A stretch of DNA of 64,000 nucleotides from Bacteroidales bacterium (GTDB lineage: Bacteria; Bacteroidota; Bacteroidia; Bacteroidales; UBA3824). The stretch covers positions 1 to 64,000 of the forward strand of contig JAFPZK010000024.1 of assembly GCA_017417315.1 (NCBI GenBank). Reading direction: 5' to 3'. Position 1 is the stretch's first letter; every line of letters starts with the position of its first letter. A program made the position numbers and the translations under genes. Shown here piece after piece: positions 39,963-48,168 of this stretch. The notes beneath the pieces were generated by a model. That model was not told where the DNA came from. It saw nothing but the letters and a program-made list of their open reading frames with translations, and did no database searches.

Positions 39963-40862
39963 ATGAAATATTCAGTTATAGGCACGGGTGCGGTAGGCGG
40001 TTTTTACGGTTCAAAACTTGCAAATGCAGGTTTTGACGTGGAATTTCTGCTGCACTCTGATTATCAGTATGTTAAAGAAAACGGTTTGAAAGTACTTTCA
40101 TGCAACGGGGATTTTTATCTGAAATCCCCGAAAGTATTTTCGTCAACTGAAAAAATGAGTAAATCTGATGTCGTTTTAGTCGGCTTAAAATCTGTTAATC
40201 AGGAACTTCTGTACAAAATTTTGCCTCCGCTGTTAAAAGACAACACGCTTGTAATCTTGATTCAGAACGGAATCGGTTTGGAAGAGGATTTGCAGAAAAA
40301 GTTTCCTAATCTTTACATTGCGGCGGGTTTGGCGTTTATTTGTTCTCAGAAAAAACAGCCCGGGGTTATCGAACATTTGTTTTACGGAAGCATTAATTTG
40401 GGAAATTTTTCGTGCAAGGATAAGGCGTTGTTCAGCAACGTGTTGAACGATTTTGTTAAAGTGGGGATTCAGGCTCAGGAAGTTGAATATTATCAAGCAC
40501 GTTGGAAAAAAGCCGTTTGGAATATGCCTTTCAACGGAATGACCGTCGTCCTGAATACTACAACGGACAAATTGTTAAAGAATCCCGACACAGAACGCCT
40601 CATTTACGACCAAATGAAAGAAGTAATTGATGCTGCACAAATACTTGGCGTTAAAGGTCTTGACTACTCGTTTGCCGACAAAATGATTGAAATGACAAAA
40701 GAGATGATACCTTATTCTCCGAGCATGAAACTCGATTACGACTTTTCGCGTCCGATGGAAGTGTATTATCTTTACACCCGTCCTATTTCGGAGGCTCGAA
40801 AAGCGGGCTTCGAGATGAAAAAGTTGTCAATGTTGGAAGCACAATTGAAATTTTTGGGCTGA
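39963..40862 (+). CDS. panE: 2-dehydropantoate 2-reductase
   Basis: 299 residues. The NADPH-binding Rossmann start is YSVIGTGAVGGFYGSKLANA. Further family segments are DVVLVGLKSVNQE, VILIQNGIGLEEDL and the catalytic-lysine helix region ARWKKAVWNMPFNGM, followed by a C-terminal helical domain. The enzyme reduces ketopantoate to pantoate for coenzyme A. It starts 13 bp after the SSF gene and is followed after 51 bp by the second SiaC gene, so the three may share a transcript. Confidence 0.9.
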   Translation: MKYSVIGTGAVGGFYGSKLANAGFDVEFLLHSDYQYVKENGLKVLSCNGDFYLKSPKVFSSTEKMSKSDVVLVGLKSVNQELLYKILPPLLKDNTLVILIQNGIGLEEDLQKKFPNLYIAAGLAFICSQKKQPGVIEHLFYGSINLGNFSCKDKALFSNVLNDFVKVGIQAQEVEYYQARWKKAVWNMPFNGMTVVLNTTTDKLLKNPDTERLIYDQMKEVIDAAQILGVKGLDYSFADKMIEMTKEMIPYSPSMKLDYDFSRPMEVYYLYTRPISEARKAGFEMKKLSMLEAQLKFLG

Positions 40863-40913
40863 AATTTGCAAGAGAGAAAAAGTAAATATGTTTTTAAACA
40901 AAAATTTAAAATT

Positions 40914-41327
40914 ATGGAAAACGAAAACTTGAACAACAATACTTTACCGGTTATAAATATTTCTGAGGCATTTGACACGCCTGAGGTAACCTTGGATAAA
41001 GGACAAGGAATTTTTAAGATAACGGGTAATTCTTATCCGGAAGACCCCGTTTCTTTTTACAGACCGATACACGAATGGTTTACAAAATACGCCATGCACG
41101 CCAATGAGGAAACTATTTTGGAAGTTTATTTTAAGTATTTCAGTACGTCGTCAACGCAGATTTTCTTTGATATTTTCAGGATTCTCGAAGATTTGAAACG
41201 TGAGGGTAAAAAAGTAATAATCCGTTGGTTTTACGATGCTGAAAACGAAGAAATAAAAGAAAACGGAGAAAACTATTCAACGTTGTTTTATGTGCCGTTC
41301 GAATTTGTAGAAGTTAAAGGAGAATAA
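40914..41327 (+). CDS. SiaC family (DUF1987) regulatory phosphoprotein (2)
   Basis: 137 residues from ATG 40914; an upstream TTG would add 16 basic residues. Family segments are TPEVTLDKGQGIFKITGNSY, PVSFYRPIHEWFTKYA, LEVYFKYFSTSSTQIFFDIF and KKVIIRWFYDAENEEI. STSST matches the phospho-switch Thr of SiaC. Together with the gene at 25341 the window carries two diverged members, as if parallel signalling modules exist. No kinase or phosphatase partner lies beside it. A strong convergent terminator follows. Confidence 0.87.
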   Translation: MENENLNNNTLPVINISEAFDTPEVTLDKGQGIFKITGNSYPEDPVSFYRPIHEWFTKYAMHANEETILEVYFKYFSTSSTQIFFDIFRILEDLKREGKKVIIRWFYDAENEEIKENGENYSTLFYVPFEFVEVKGE

Positions 41328-41336
41328 ACAATAAAA

Positions 41337-41371
41337 AAATTACGGGATTTTTTCTCCCGTAATTTTTTTTA
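41337..41371. terminator. Convergent terminator between SiaC (2) and the P-type ATPase gene
   Basis: Arms ATTACGGGA (41339-41347) and TCCCGTAAT (41355-41363) with A and T runs outside. The ATPase stop codon lies inside the left arm. Confidence 0.88.
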
Positions 41372-44153
41372 TCTCTCCTATTATCATCACCGCTGACGTT
41401 AAGCCTACTATCCAAAGCCAGTCGGTTAAATTCAAGTGGCAGACATTGAACATTTTTCCGCCGATTTCAACTATAAAAATCTGCCCGAAAAATATTACTG
41501 CCGCAATCATTAAAAAGCCTCTGCAAGTTTTTATCTTATCAAACGCTGATTTTCCAGTCATAAAAGACTTTGCGTTGAACATATTCCAAAACTGCAAAAA
41601 TACGAAAGTGGTGAAAAACAAACTCAATTCGTATTCGCTCAAACCGTCATAAACGCCCCAAGTATTCGTGAACAAATCCGTAAAAGCCGTTATGTCAGAG
41701 TGTTGCATAATCAACAAAACGCCTAACAACAACGCCGTAAACATTCCGCCGGTAAACAAAATATGTTTTAACATAGGTTTCGAAATTATCGAATCCGTCA
41801 TTTTTCTCGGTTTTTCTTTCATCACCGAAACATCAGGCGGAAGCGATGCCAAAGCAATAGCCGCAAAAGTATCCATAATCAAATTTACCCAAAGCATTTG
41901 AGTTACTGTCAGCGGCGATTCAGTACCCGTGAAAGCACCGATTAACACGATAAGACACGCCACAACGTTAATTGTCATCTGAAACATAATAAACCGCTGA
42001 ATGTTTTTGTACAGCGACCGTCCCCACATTACGGCATTTGTTATCGTGCCGAAAGAGTTGTTTTGAATCGTCATGTCAGAGGCTTCTTTTGCGACAGCCG
42101 TACCGTCGCCCATCGAAAGACCTGCATCAGCAGCATTCAAAGCGGGTGCGTCGTTTGTGCCGTCGCCCGTAACTGCAACAACTAAATCTTTTGCTTTCAG
42201 TAGTTTGACGAAACGTTCTTTGTCAGAAGGTCTTGCCCTTGCGATAATTTTTATGTCCAAAACTCTTTCTAAAAGTTCTTCGTCGAAAAGTGCCGCAAAA
42301 TCCGTTCCCGTGATGATATTTTTGTCGGTGTCGTTTTCGGTAAAAAGTCCGATTTGACGACCAATTTCTTTCGCAGTGTTAACGGTATCGCCGGTAACGA
42401 TTTTTACTTGAATACCGGCTGCCGTACACTCTTTTACAGCCGCAGGCACTTCGTCGCGCACGGGGTCTGAAATGCCGAAAACACATGCCAAATGAAAATC
42501 TTTTACTATAAGTTTTCCGTTTTCAAAAGGTTTTTCACTGCCTTCTAACTTCTTGTAAGCCAACGCCAAAGTACGCATTGCTTTATTCTGATATTCAGAC
42601 AAGGTTTTATAAAAATCCGCTTTTTCGTCCTCTGACAAACTGCAAAATTCCAAAACGATTTCAGGCGCACCTTTCAAAAGTAAAACATTATCTTCCGTCT
42701 GTGTTACCATATATTTGTTTTCGGTTGTAAACGGCAAACGGTCTTTAAGTCCGATACTTTCTCTAATTTGTTTGTAATCAATGTTTTGAGAATTTAGCCA
42801 CAACAAAAGCGCACCTTCTGTCGGGTTGCCGACGGCTTTTATTTTTTTAGAATCCGAAAAGTCGAGGTTTGCCGTAGAATTACATGCAATCGCCTGATTG
42901 ATAATATTTTGGTCAGTTTCTAAAAATTTACAATCCGCAACTTGCATTTGATTTTTGGTGAGCGTTCCCGTTTTGTCGGTACAAATAACCGAAACTGCGC
43001 CCATAGTTTCGCAGGAGTGCATTGTACGCGGTAAAGTGTTCTCGTTCATAAGTTTACGCATACTGAATGCTAACGAAAGAGTAACTGACATCGGCAGACC
43101 TTCCGGGACGGCAACAACAATTAACGTTACTGCAATCATCACGGTTTCAAGCATATACGTTATGAAATCGAGCCAGCCTTCCTGACCGTCAAAATTAGCG
43201 TTACCGTTAACGAAATACATTATTATTCTTCCGACAACAATCAAACCGGCAATAATATTGCTTGCTTTTGTGATTAAATTTGCAAGGCTGTCAAGTTTTT
43301 TTGACAACGGAGTTTCGTCGCCCTGCTCAACCTGAGCCGCTTTGAAAACTTTTCCTGCCTCGGTTTTGTCTCCGACCATTAACACCTCTGCCGTACAATA
43401 GCCTTCTGTTATTGTCGTACCTTTCATAATTCGGTCTGTGGGATAAGTGGCTTCTTTATCGGCTTTTGACGGGTCAGCACTCTTGCGGCATTGAAGTTCG
43501 CCGGTCAGAGTAGATTCGTTAACTGTCAGATTAAGAGATTCTTTAAGAACGCAGTCAGCCGGAATTTCTTCGCCGGTTTCAAGCAAAACGATGTCGCCGA
43601 CAACAACTTCTTTTCGCGGAATTTGACACGTATTATTGTTCCTGATGACTTTTACGGGGGTGTCGTCATTAACTTCGTTGAGGCTTTGAAAAGTTTTTTC
43701 GTTGTTTTTTTCCAGAAAATACGCTACGCCCGTTGCCAAAAGTAATGCGGCAATAATTCCGACGGGTTCAAAAAAGACGTTCATATCCTTACCGACCCAC
43801 ACGAACTCATAAATCGAAATGCCGATTGACATTATAAAGGCTGTTATAAGAATTTTAAACAGAGGGTCGTTGAAACCGCCGAAAAAACCTGTCATAATGA
43901 TTAAAACAGTAGAAATTGCCATAACAGCCGTCATTGCCCAAATTCTTTCGAGCGGTAAAAACAGCGGTGTTAAAACGGCGGCGGCAAAAAGACAAAACAT
44001 CACGATAGAAATCGGGTGTTTGAAAGTTTCAAGAAGTTTTTGCCAAAAAGTTTCTTTTTCGGGTTGTGATAAAACGTTGATGCCGTGCAGTTTACGGCTT
44101 TCTAAAACTTCATTATCGGATAATCCTTTGTAATGATGAATGGTTTGTGTCAT
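41340..44153 (-). CDS. Calcium-type cation-translocating P-type ATPase
   Basis: 937 residues from ATG 44153 (MTQTIHHYKGLSDNEVLESR), which has a -7 box 24 bp ahead. Key motifs: TGEL in the actuator domain (STLTGELQCRKS), VAVPEGLPMSV in TM4 with the ion-site PEGLP, the phosphorylation site CTDKTGTLTKN, KGAPE in the nucleotide domain, and VTGDGTNDAPALNAADAG. The layout is that of type IIB Ca2+ pumps (PMCA-like), as in many Bacteroidota. A hydrophobic stretch near residues 30-85 appears duplicated: FKHPISIVMF and, about 50 residues later, FNDPLFKILI, which adds a pair of membrane helices before the usual TM1. Confidence 0.93.
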   Translation of the reverse strand: MTQTIHHYKGLSDNEVLESRKLHGINVLSQPEKETFWQKLLETFKHPISIVMFCLFAAAVLTPLFLPLERIWAMTAVMAISTVLIIMTGFFGGFNDPLFKILITAFIMSIGISIYEFVWVGKDMNVFFEPVGIIAALLLATGVAYFLEKNNEKTFQSLNEVNDDTPVKVIRNNNTCQIPRKEVVVGDIVLLETGEEIPADCVLKESLNLTVNESTLTGELQCRKSADPSKADKEATYPTDRIMKGTTITEGYCTAEVLMVGDKTEAGKVFKAAQVEQGDETPLSKKLDSLANLITKASNIIAGLIVVGRIIMYFVNGNANFDGQEGWLDFITYMLETVMIAVTLIVVAVPEGLPMSVTLSLAFSMRKLMNENTLPRTMHSCETMGAVSVICTDKTGTLTKNQMQVADCKFLETDQNIINQAIACNSTANLDFSDSKKIKAVGNPTEGALLLWLNSQNIDYKQIRESIGLKDRLPFTTENKYMVTQTEDNVLLLKGAPEIVLEFCSLSEDEKADFYKTLSEYQNKAMRTLALAYKKLEGSEKPFENGKLIVKDFHLACVFGISDPVRDEVPAAVKECTAAGIQVKIVTGDTVNTAKEIGRQIGLFTENDTDKNIITGTDFAALFDEELLERVLDIKIIARARPSDKERFVKLLKAKDLVVAVTGDGTNDAPALNAADAGLSMGDGTAVAKEASDMTIQNNSFGTITNAVMWGRSLYKNIQRFIMFQMTINVVACLIVLIGAFTGTESPLTVTQMLWVNLIMDTFAAIALASLPPDVSVMKEKPRKMTDSIISKPMLKHILFTGGMFTALLLGVLLIMQHSDITAFTDLFTNTWGVYDGLSEYELSLFFTTFVFLQFWNMFNAKSFMTGKSAFDKIKTCRGFLMIAAVIFFGQIFIVEIGGKMFNVCHLNLTDWLWIVGLTSAVMIIGEIKKITGEKIP

Positions 44154-44176
44154 ACTTTGTTGTGATTTTTTAATGC

Positions 44177-44206
44177 GCAAAATTATAAAAAAAACTTTAA
44201 TTTTGC
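44177..44206. promoter_or_regulatory. Divergent -7 boxes for the P-type ATPase and TSUP genes
   Basis: TAATTTTGC on the minus strand at 44177-44185, 24 bp before the ATPase ATG, and TAATTTTGC on the plus strand at 44198-44206, 29 bp before the TSUP start. Confidence 0.6.
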
Positions 44207-44234
44207 ACCTTAAAAAAAATGAAATTAAATTTAA

Positions 44235-44954
44235 ATGATAACTGCATTTTTAATTTTTTTATTATCGTTTGCGGGTTCGTTTGTTCAGAGGGTCTGCGGA
44301 TTCGGGTTCGGAATTTTTATAATGACGATTTTGCCTTATTTGATGCCCACGTATCAAGAGGCAACGGCATTGAGCGGTTTTTTGAGCCTTATTCAATCGG
44401 GTTTGGTTTTGATTACGATTCGTAAATATTTGAATATTAGAAATTTGTACGTTATTTTTCCGAGTTTTTGTGTATTTTCGTTTTTTGCGATAAAATTTGT
44501 CAGCGTATCCGACGATGGCGTTTTGAAAATAATTTTAGGCACGGTTTTGATTTTGCTCGCGGTATATTTTTTGTTTTTTTCAAAGCGAGCCGTCGTAACA
44601 CCGACGTTAAAATGGCAAGTTTCGCTCGGAGGACTTTCGGGCATAATGGGCGGACTTTTCGGTATGCATGGACCCGCTGCGGTGGTTTATTTCTTATCGT
44701 GCGAGAAATCGAAAGAGCATTATTTGGCGATAGCACAAGCGTATTTTGTTATCACGAATATTTATATGTCGTTTTTTAGGGCGGGGTACGGTTTTGTGAC
44801 GGCAAATGTCGGGCTTTCGTTGCTGTATGCTCTGCCGGGAATTTTTTTAGGTATTTATTTCGGCAAAAAAGTTTTCGAGAGGATAAATGCTCAAACTTTG
44901 AAAAAAATTATTTATTACTACATGATTTTAGCAGGAATATTGCAGATGATTTAA
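44235..44954 (+). CDS. TSUP family permease (TauE/SafE-like)
   Basis: 239 residues with seven or eight membrane segments. TM1 carries the family motif in FAGSFVQRVCGFGFGIFIMT, and the second half repeats it as LGGLSGIMGGLFGMHGPAAV. TSUP proteins export or import sulfite, sulfoacetate, thiosulfate or related organosulfur anions through the inner membrane; the substrate is not readable. It starts at the ATG for MITAFLIFLL. The acetyltransferase gene follows after 15 bp. Confidence 0.88.
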   Translation: MITAFLIFLLSFAGSFVQRVCGFGFGIFIMTILPYLMPTYQEATALSGFLSLIQSGLVLITIRKYLNIRNLYVIFPSFCVFSFFAIKFVSVSDDGVLKIILGTVLILLAVYFLFFSKRAVVTPTLKWQVSLGGLSGIMGGLFGMHGPAAVVYFLSCEKSKEHYLAIAQAYFVITNIYMSFFRAGYGFVTANVGLSLLYALPGIFLGIYFGKKVFERINAQTLKKIIYYYMILAGILQMI

Positions 44955-44969
44955 AATATAAAATGATTA

Positions 44970-45545
44970 ATGAACATTAAAACTATGAACATCAGATTCG
45001 CCACCGCCGACGATGCGGAAAAACTTTTGGAAATTTACGCCTATTACGTTGAAAATACGGCAATTACCTTTGAATGGACAGTCCCCACGGTAGAAGAGTT
45101 CCGCAAGAGGATTGAGAAGGTAACGTCGTTTTACCCCTACCTTGTGGCTGAGAAAAACGGCAAAATCATCGGATACACTTACGCCTCACGTTTCCGCGAG
45201 CGCAAGGCATACGATTGGTGTGTGGAGACCTCAATCTACATCTCCAAAGACCACCGTCACGCAGGACTCGGCTCATTGCTCCTCAACGAACTTGAACGCC
45301 TCCTCAAACTCCAAGGAATCACCAACATAAACGCGAGCATCACCACATCCTCCGACCCCTCCGACCCATACGTTACCGACGCGAGCCAACGTTTTCACGC
45401 AAAGCACGGCTACCACCTCGTCGCCCGTTTCACCAACTGTGGTTACAAGTTTCAGCGTTGGTATTCGATGGTATTTATGGAGAAGGTGATCAACGAGTAC
45501 GGGGTGAAGAACGAGGGGGTGAAGAATGTGAAAGAGATAGCGTGA
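44970..45545 (+). CDS. GNAT N-acetyltransferase (phosphinothricin acetyltransferase-like)
   Basis: 191 residues. MNIRFATADDAEKLLEIYAY, VENTAITFEW, then EKNGKIIGYTYASRFRER, YISKDHRHAGLGSLLLNEL (the acetyl-CoA binding R-x-x-G-x-G/A pattern, here RHAGLG) and FHAKHGYHLVARFTNCGYKF. This is the PAT/YncA subgroup that acetylates amino groups of small toxic amino-acid analogues such as methionine sulfoximine. The C-terminal 20 residues (NEGVKNVKEIA) are extra. From about 45080 the codon use shifts to C-rich codons, unlike the TSUP gene before it, suggesting a separate origin. The first ATG at 44970 or the second at 44985 could be used. Confidence 0.88.
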   Translation: MNIKTMNIRFATADDAEKLLEIYAYYVENTAITFEWTVPTVEEFRKRIEKVTSFYPYLVAEKNGKIIGYTYASRFRERKAYDWCVETSIYISKDHRHAGLGSLLLNELERLLKLQGITNINASITTSSDPSDPYVTDASQRFHAKHGYHLVARFTNCGYKFQRWYSMVFMEKVINEYGVKNEGVKNVKEIA

Positions 45546-45592
45546 TTACGCCACATTTTTGTAATCCACAATCGAAACCTCTTGTTTCAATT

Positions 45593-46162
45593 CTATCCTG
45601 TGATATACACGTCCAAAGCCTTAGCCATTTTGTATTGAGAGAGTTTTTCGGCGAGCAATCTCCTCAGCAATCCAAAAATTCTTCCGTATGTTTCCATAAG
45701 AATCTTGCCTTCAAGACAGATAATTACTGCCTCGTGGTTGCATCTGAGTTCATGGCTGAAAGATCCTTCAACTTCCATCCAAATTGGATCGCCATACTCG
45801 TCATTTTGGAAGTTTTCACAACTTTTCTCGCTTGCATAGTCCAACATATCCTGATATGTTTCCACCTTTTCCAAGCGTTCCAAAATCTCGTCCCTATCAT
45901 AGTTTCGCCCACCGAAGCACAGTTGAAAAAAATCATCTAAAAAAGGCACGATTTCTTGTTTGATAACTTCGGATTTGAGCGTGAACAAGGCGTATTGCTC
46001 CTTATTATAGCCTTCTTTGATGCACATATCATAGAGTTCCTCAGGCGCACGTCTTTCCCTTACTATACTGATGGCTTCCTCAAAGGTTTTATCAGCCTTT
46101 TTTGACGCGCTTTGAGAAACCGTAAAAGCGTGATTGATGCCTATTGCCAACATTCGTCCCAT
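45593..46162 (-). CDS. Protein of unknown function, 189 aa
   Basis: 189 residues from ATG 46162; the frame extends upstream only with a TTG, and a -7 box at 46196 supports the ATG. The protein is acidic and largely helical: ADKTFEEAISIVRERRAPEE, YALFTLKSEVIKQEIVPFLD, ETYQDMLDYASEKSCENF, and a C-terminal SHELRCNHEAVIICLEGKIL. There is no signal peptide and no motif that I recognise. It heads a minus-strand cluster of unrecognised genes (45.6-47.9 kb), convergent with the acetyltransferase gene 47 bp away. Confidence 0.7.
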   Translation of the reverse strand: MGRMLAIGINHAFTVSQSASKKADKTFEEAISIVRERRAPEELYDMCIKEGYNKEQYALFTLKSEVIKQEIVPFLDDFFQLCFGGRNYDRDEILERLEKVETYQDMLDYASEKSCENFQNDEYGDPIWMEVEGSFSHELRCNHEAVIICLEGKILMETYGRIFGLLRRLLAEKLSQYKMAKALDVYITG

Positions 46163-46195
46163 AATTGCAGTGTGTTTTTGGATTATTGTTTGCGA

Positions 46196-46203
46196 CAAAG
46201 ATA
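46196..46203 (-). promoter_or_regulatory. -7 box for the 189-aa gene
   Basis: The minus strand reads TATCTTTG, 34 bp before the ATG at 46162. Confidence 0.5.
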
Positions 46204-46364
46204 GTATTTATTTTGTTGATTACAAAAAATTTGACAAAAAATGCAAGAAAAATATGTCGGATGAAATAATAATGTTTGCGCTCCTTAACAGGAACTTTGA
46301 ACTTTTTTATGCTCTGAAATGCCGACACGTGCATAATTATATATCGGGTGTAAACATAGAAATA

Positions 46365-46601
46365 TTAATCGTCCGTAACACCTAATAGTTTTTTCATTAG
46401 TTTGACACAATCCCTGCCTTGTTGTCTGCAATTTTCATTAACATAACATTGAATACCAAAACCATTATATGCGCTGTTTCGAGGTACTACATAACCCGTA
46501 ACCATTACATATAAAGGTTCTATTTTGTGGTCTCCTTTTGGTGTTAATACTATCCAACAAAAAATCATAATAATTGTCAAGCATATCCCACACACTAGCA
46601 T
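46365..46601 (-). CDS. Small membrane-anchored protein, 78 aa
   Basis: 78 residues: one N-terminal hydrophobic segment (CGICLTIIMIFCWIVL) acting as uncleaved anchor or signal, then a soluble part with KIEPLYVMVTGYVVPRNSAY and two cysteines (GIQCYVNENCRQQG) that could form a disulfide outside the cytoplasm. The start lies 4 bp after the stop of a 30-aa frame, so the two are probably one transcript. Unknown family. Confidence 0.5.
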   Translation of the reverse strand: MLVCGICLTIIMIFCWIVLTPKGDHKIEPLYVMVTGYVVPRNSAYNGFGIQCYVNENCRQQGRDCVKLMKKLLGVTDD

Positions 46602-46605
46602 CCGC

Positions 46606-46698
46606 TTATTCTTTGAATGTCAAATGGGCTTCTTCGTATAATTGATTTGCTTTTGCTGTCAATTTGTCTGCAAATGCTTTGGGTAATGATTCATTCAT
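46606..46698 (-). CDS. Possible 30-aa protein
   Basis: ATG at 46698, stop at 46606: MNESLPKAFADKLTAKANQL followed by YEEAHLTFKE. It forms one amphipathic helix of balanced charge and fits tightly between the 78-aa genes on either side (35 bp and 4 bp). It could be a micro-protein of the small operon, or a leader peptide. Confidence 0.4.
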   Translation of the reverse strand: MNESLPKAFADKLTAKANQLYEEAHLTFKE

Positions 46699-46733
46699 AT
46701 TTAATCTCTAATTTCTTGATTGGTTTTAGAAAA

Positions 46734-46970
46734 CTATCCGCATCCATCATAAGATTTCGGCAATGTCGGTCGCAGGTCGATGTACTCCTCTTCGGGTTGA
46801 GGAAAACAAGAATAATCAGTCAACACAGCGATGTAACCTTTTTCTGGGACAAATTCGTTGATTTTCAAGTACCTGACGAGCAGTTCAGGGGCTATGATTT
46901 TCTGCCTCGTGCCGTTGTACTCGAAAATTGTGTAATGCCCTTCGTTTGAGAGATATGCGGTGTCGGACAT
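46734..46970 (-). CDS. Small soluble protein, 78 aa
   Basis: 78 residues from ATG 46970 (a TTG 15 bp upstream is less likely). The sequence MSDTAYLSNEGHYTIFEYNG, then KIIAPELLVRYLKINEFVPE and YIAVLTDYSCFPQPEEEYID, ending DLRPTLPKSYDGCG, is globular, acidic and without a membrane segment. No family is recognised. It precedes two still smaller genes on the same strand, forming a mini-operon. A terminator-like hairpin separates it from the Abi-like gene upstream. Confidence 0.55.
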   Translation of the reverse strand: MSDTAYLSNEGHYTIFEYNGTRQKIIAPELLVRYLKINEFVPEKGYIAVLTDYSCFPQPEEEYIDLRPTLPKSYDGCG

Positions 46971-46991
46971 AGATGATGTTTTCAATTAAAA

Positions 46992-47018
46992 TGCCCGACC
47001 GCTTTAAGCAATCGGGCA
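46992..47018 (-). terminator. Terminator after the Abi-like gene
   Basis: Perfect outer arms TGCCCGA (46992-46998) and TCGGGCA (47012-47018), followed on the minus strand by a short T-rich stretch. It lies 6 bp after the stop of the gene at 47024. Confidence 0.7.
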
Positions 47019-47023
47019 ATAAA

Positions 47024-47917
47024 TTAGATACTTTTCCAAAGTGGTTCGGTCTGCCAATTGGGAACAAATCCCAAGTAATCCGCAGCGGCTAAAGGAATGT
47101 CTTGCAATAAACACTTGATTCTTTCCCGCGCATTTTTGCAATCAATATCAGAAAATTTCGACGTGATGTAAACGAGGAAACTTATCCTTCCATAAAAATA
47201 GCAAAAATCAAGTGGATAATTAACGCAAGGATAAAGCATTTGAACAGAATCAATTCTATGCTGAATGCTTGGAATGGTTCGATATGAAGATTTGACGTGA
47301 TAATCGAAATTTCTAACATATTTTGCCAAAATTTTAACTCCACTGCTGAAATTGTCAGGCTTCAAACATCCGAAATATCTTGATATTTTTTCTTTTGGCT
47401 GATAGCCTGCAAAGAAATAGTATATCTGCGACAATTCGGTGAATGAAAGCAAGTTGTAAACAATTTCACCCGCAGTTTCATTTCCGTTCAAAATGTAATG
47501 CGGACTTTGATTTTGAATAATATTAACCACCTCAGTATAAAAGTTTCGTTGTGCATTTTTAAAGTTGCGCTGAAACCACCTTGCACTTTGATGCCAATAT
47601 TTATCTCCCGAATAACGCTCAAATTGAACTGCAATCATATCTTTTAATATTCGTTCAACTTCCATAAGCAATATGGACGTCTGTCGCTGAATCGCCTCGC
47701 AAGTTTTTATAAACTGCAAAATATCAGAAACAGAAACATTCGGTACAAAATCAGTATCCAAATTTAACCTTGCAATCTGAGACTTATCTTCCGAATTGGT
47801 ATTTAAACTGCTGTTAACCACAAAAGGCTCACAATAGTCTGCGAACTTAGCAAAGTTCATATTTTTGAGCCTACTATCTGCTTTACAGATGTTAAAAAAC
47901 ATATTTGTAATCATCAT
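47024..47917 (-). CDS. Abi-like protein (abortive infection family, tentative)
   Basis: 297 residues from ATG 47917, chosen because an AAAGGA ribosome site lies 3-8 bp before it. The protein is helical. QLIYYFFAG-like ELSQIYYFFAGYQPKEKISRYF and especially VKILAKYVRNFDYHVKSSYR resemble the RN-x4-H region of Abi_2/AbiD/AbiF proteins (a HEPN-like ribonuclease motif), here RNFDYH. Those families cause growth arrest on phage infection. The match is partial, so confidence is limited; a HEPN-type protein of another family is possible. It stands alone, with a hairpin covering its ribosome site and a terminator after it. Confidence 0.45.
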   Translation of the reverse strand: MMITNMFFNICKADSRLKNMNFAKFADYCEPFVVNSSLNTNSEDKSQIARLNLDTDFVPNVSVSDILQFIKTCEAIQRQTSILLMEVERILKDMIAVQFERYSGDKYWHQSARWFQRNFKNAQRNFYTEVVNIIQNQSPHYILNGNETAGEIVYNLLSFTELSQIYYFFAGYQPKEKISRYFGCLKPDNFSSGVKILAKYVRNFDYHVKSSYRTIPSIQHRIDSVQMLYPCVNYPLDFCYFYGRISFLVYITSKFSDIDCKNARERIKCLLQDIPLAAADYLGFVPNWQTEPLWKSI

Positions 47918-47920
47918 TAT

Positions 47921-47948
47921 ATCCTTTAAAAGTTTCCTTTTAAAGGAT
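47921..47948 (-). promoter_or_regulatory. Perfect hairpin covering the ribosome-binding site of the Abi-like gene
   Basis: Arms ATCCTTTAAAAG (47921-47932) and CTTTTAAAGGAT (47937-47948), 12 perfectly paired bases with a 4-base loop. On the minus strand the distal arm contains AAAGGA directly before ATG 47917. In mRNA the ribosome site would be paired, so translation should be low unless the hairpin is opened. Confidence 0.75.
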
Positions 47949-48050
47949 GTTGCCCTTACCAAGACAAGCAAGGCAGGGATTATTAATATTTTTATGGTTA
48001 TACTTTTTTTGCTATTTTGACCTCTCTCACTTTGTCAAAGAACCTTTTGT

Positions 48051-48059
48051 GCAAAAATA
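48051..48059 (-). promoter_or_regulatory. Possible -7 box for the Abi-like gene
   Basis: The minus strand reads TATTTTTGC. The leader to ATG 47917 would be about 125 nt and would include the hairpin at 47921-47948. Confidence 0.45.
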
Positions 48060-48110
48060 TGATTTTATTTTTATTTGCCAAAATTTTTGATCAAATTTTT
48101 AATATTTTTA

Positions 48111-48146
48111 ACAACGCCGTCTAAAACTCACTTTAAACGGCGTTGT
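48111..48146 (-). terminator. Terminator of the arabinose operon
   Basis: Perfect arms ACAACGCCGT (48111-48120) and ACGGCGTTGT (48137-48146) with a 16-base loop, 23 bp after the kinase stop codon. The following minus-strand sequence is only moderately T-rich. Confidence 0.7.
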
Positions 48147-48168
48147 ATTCAATTCTCAACTTTCAATT

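Noticed and set aside
45458-45940. 160-codon plus-strand frame
   Set aside because: It mostly overlaps the 189-aa minus-strand gene, which has a promoter and better composition.
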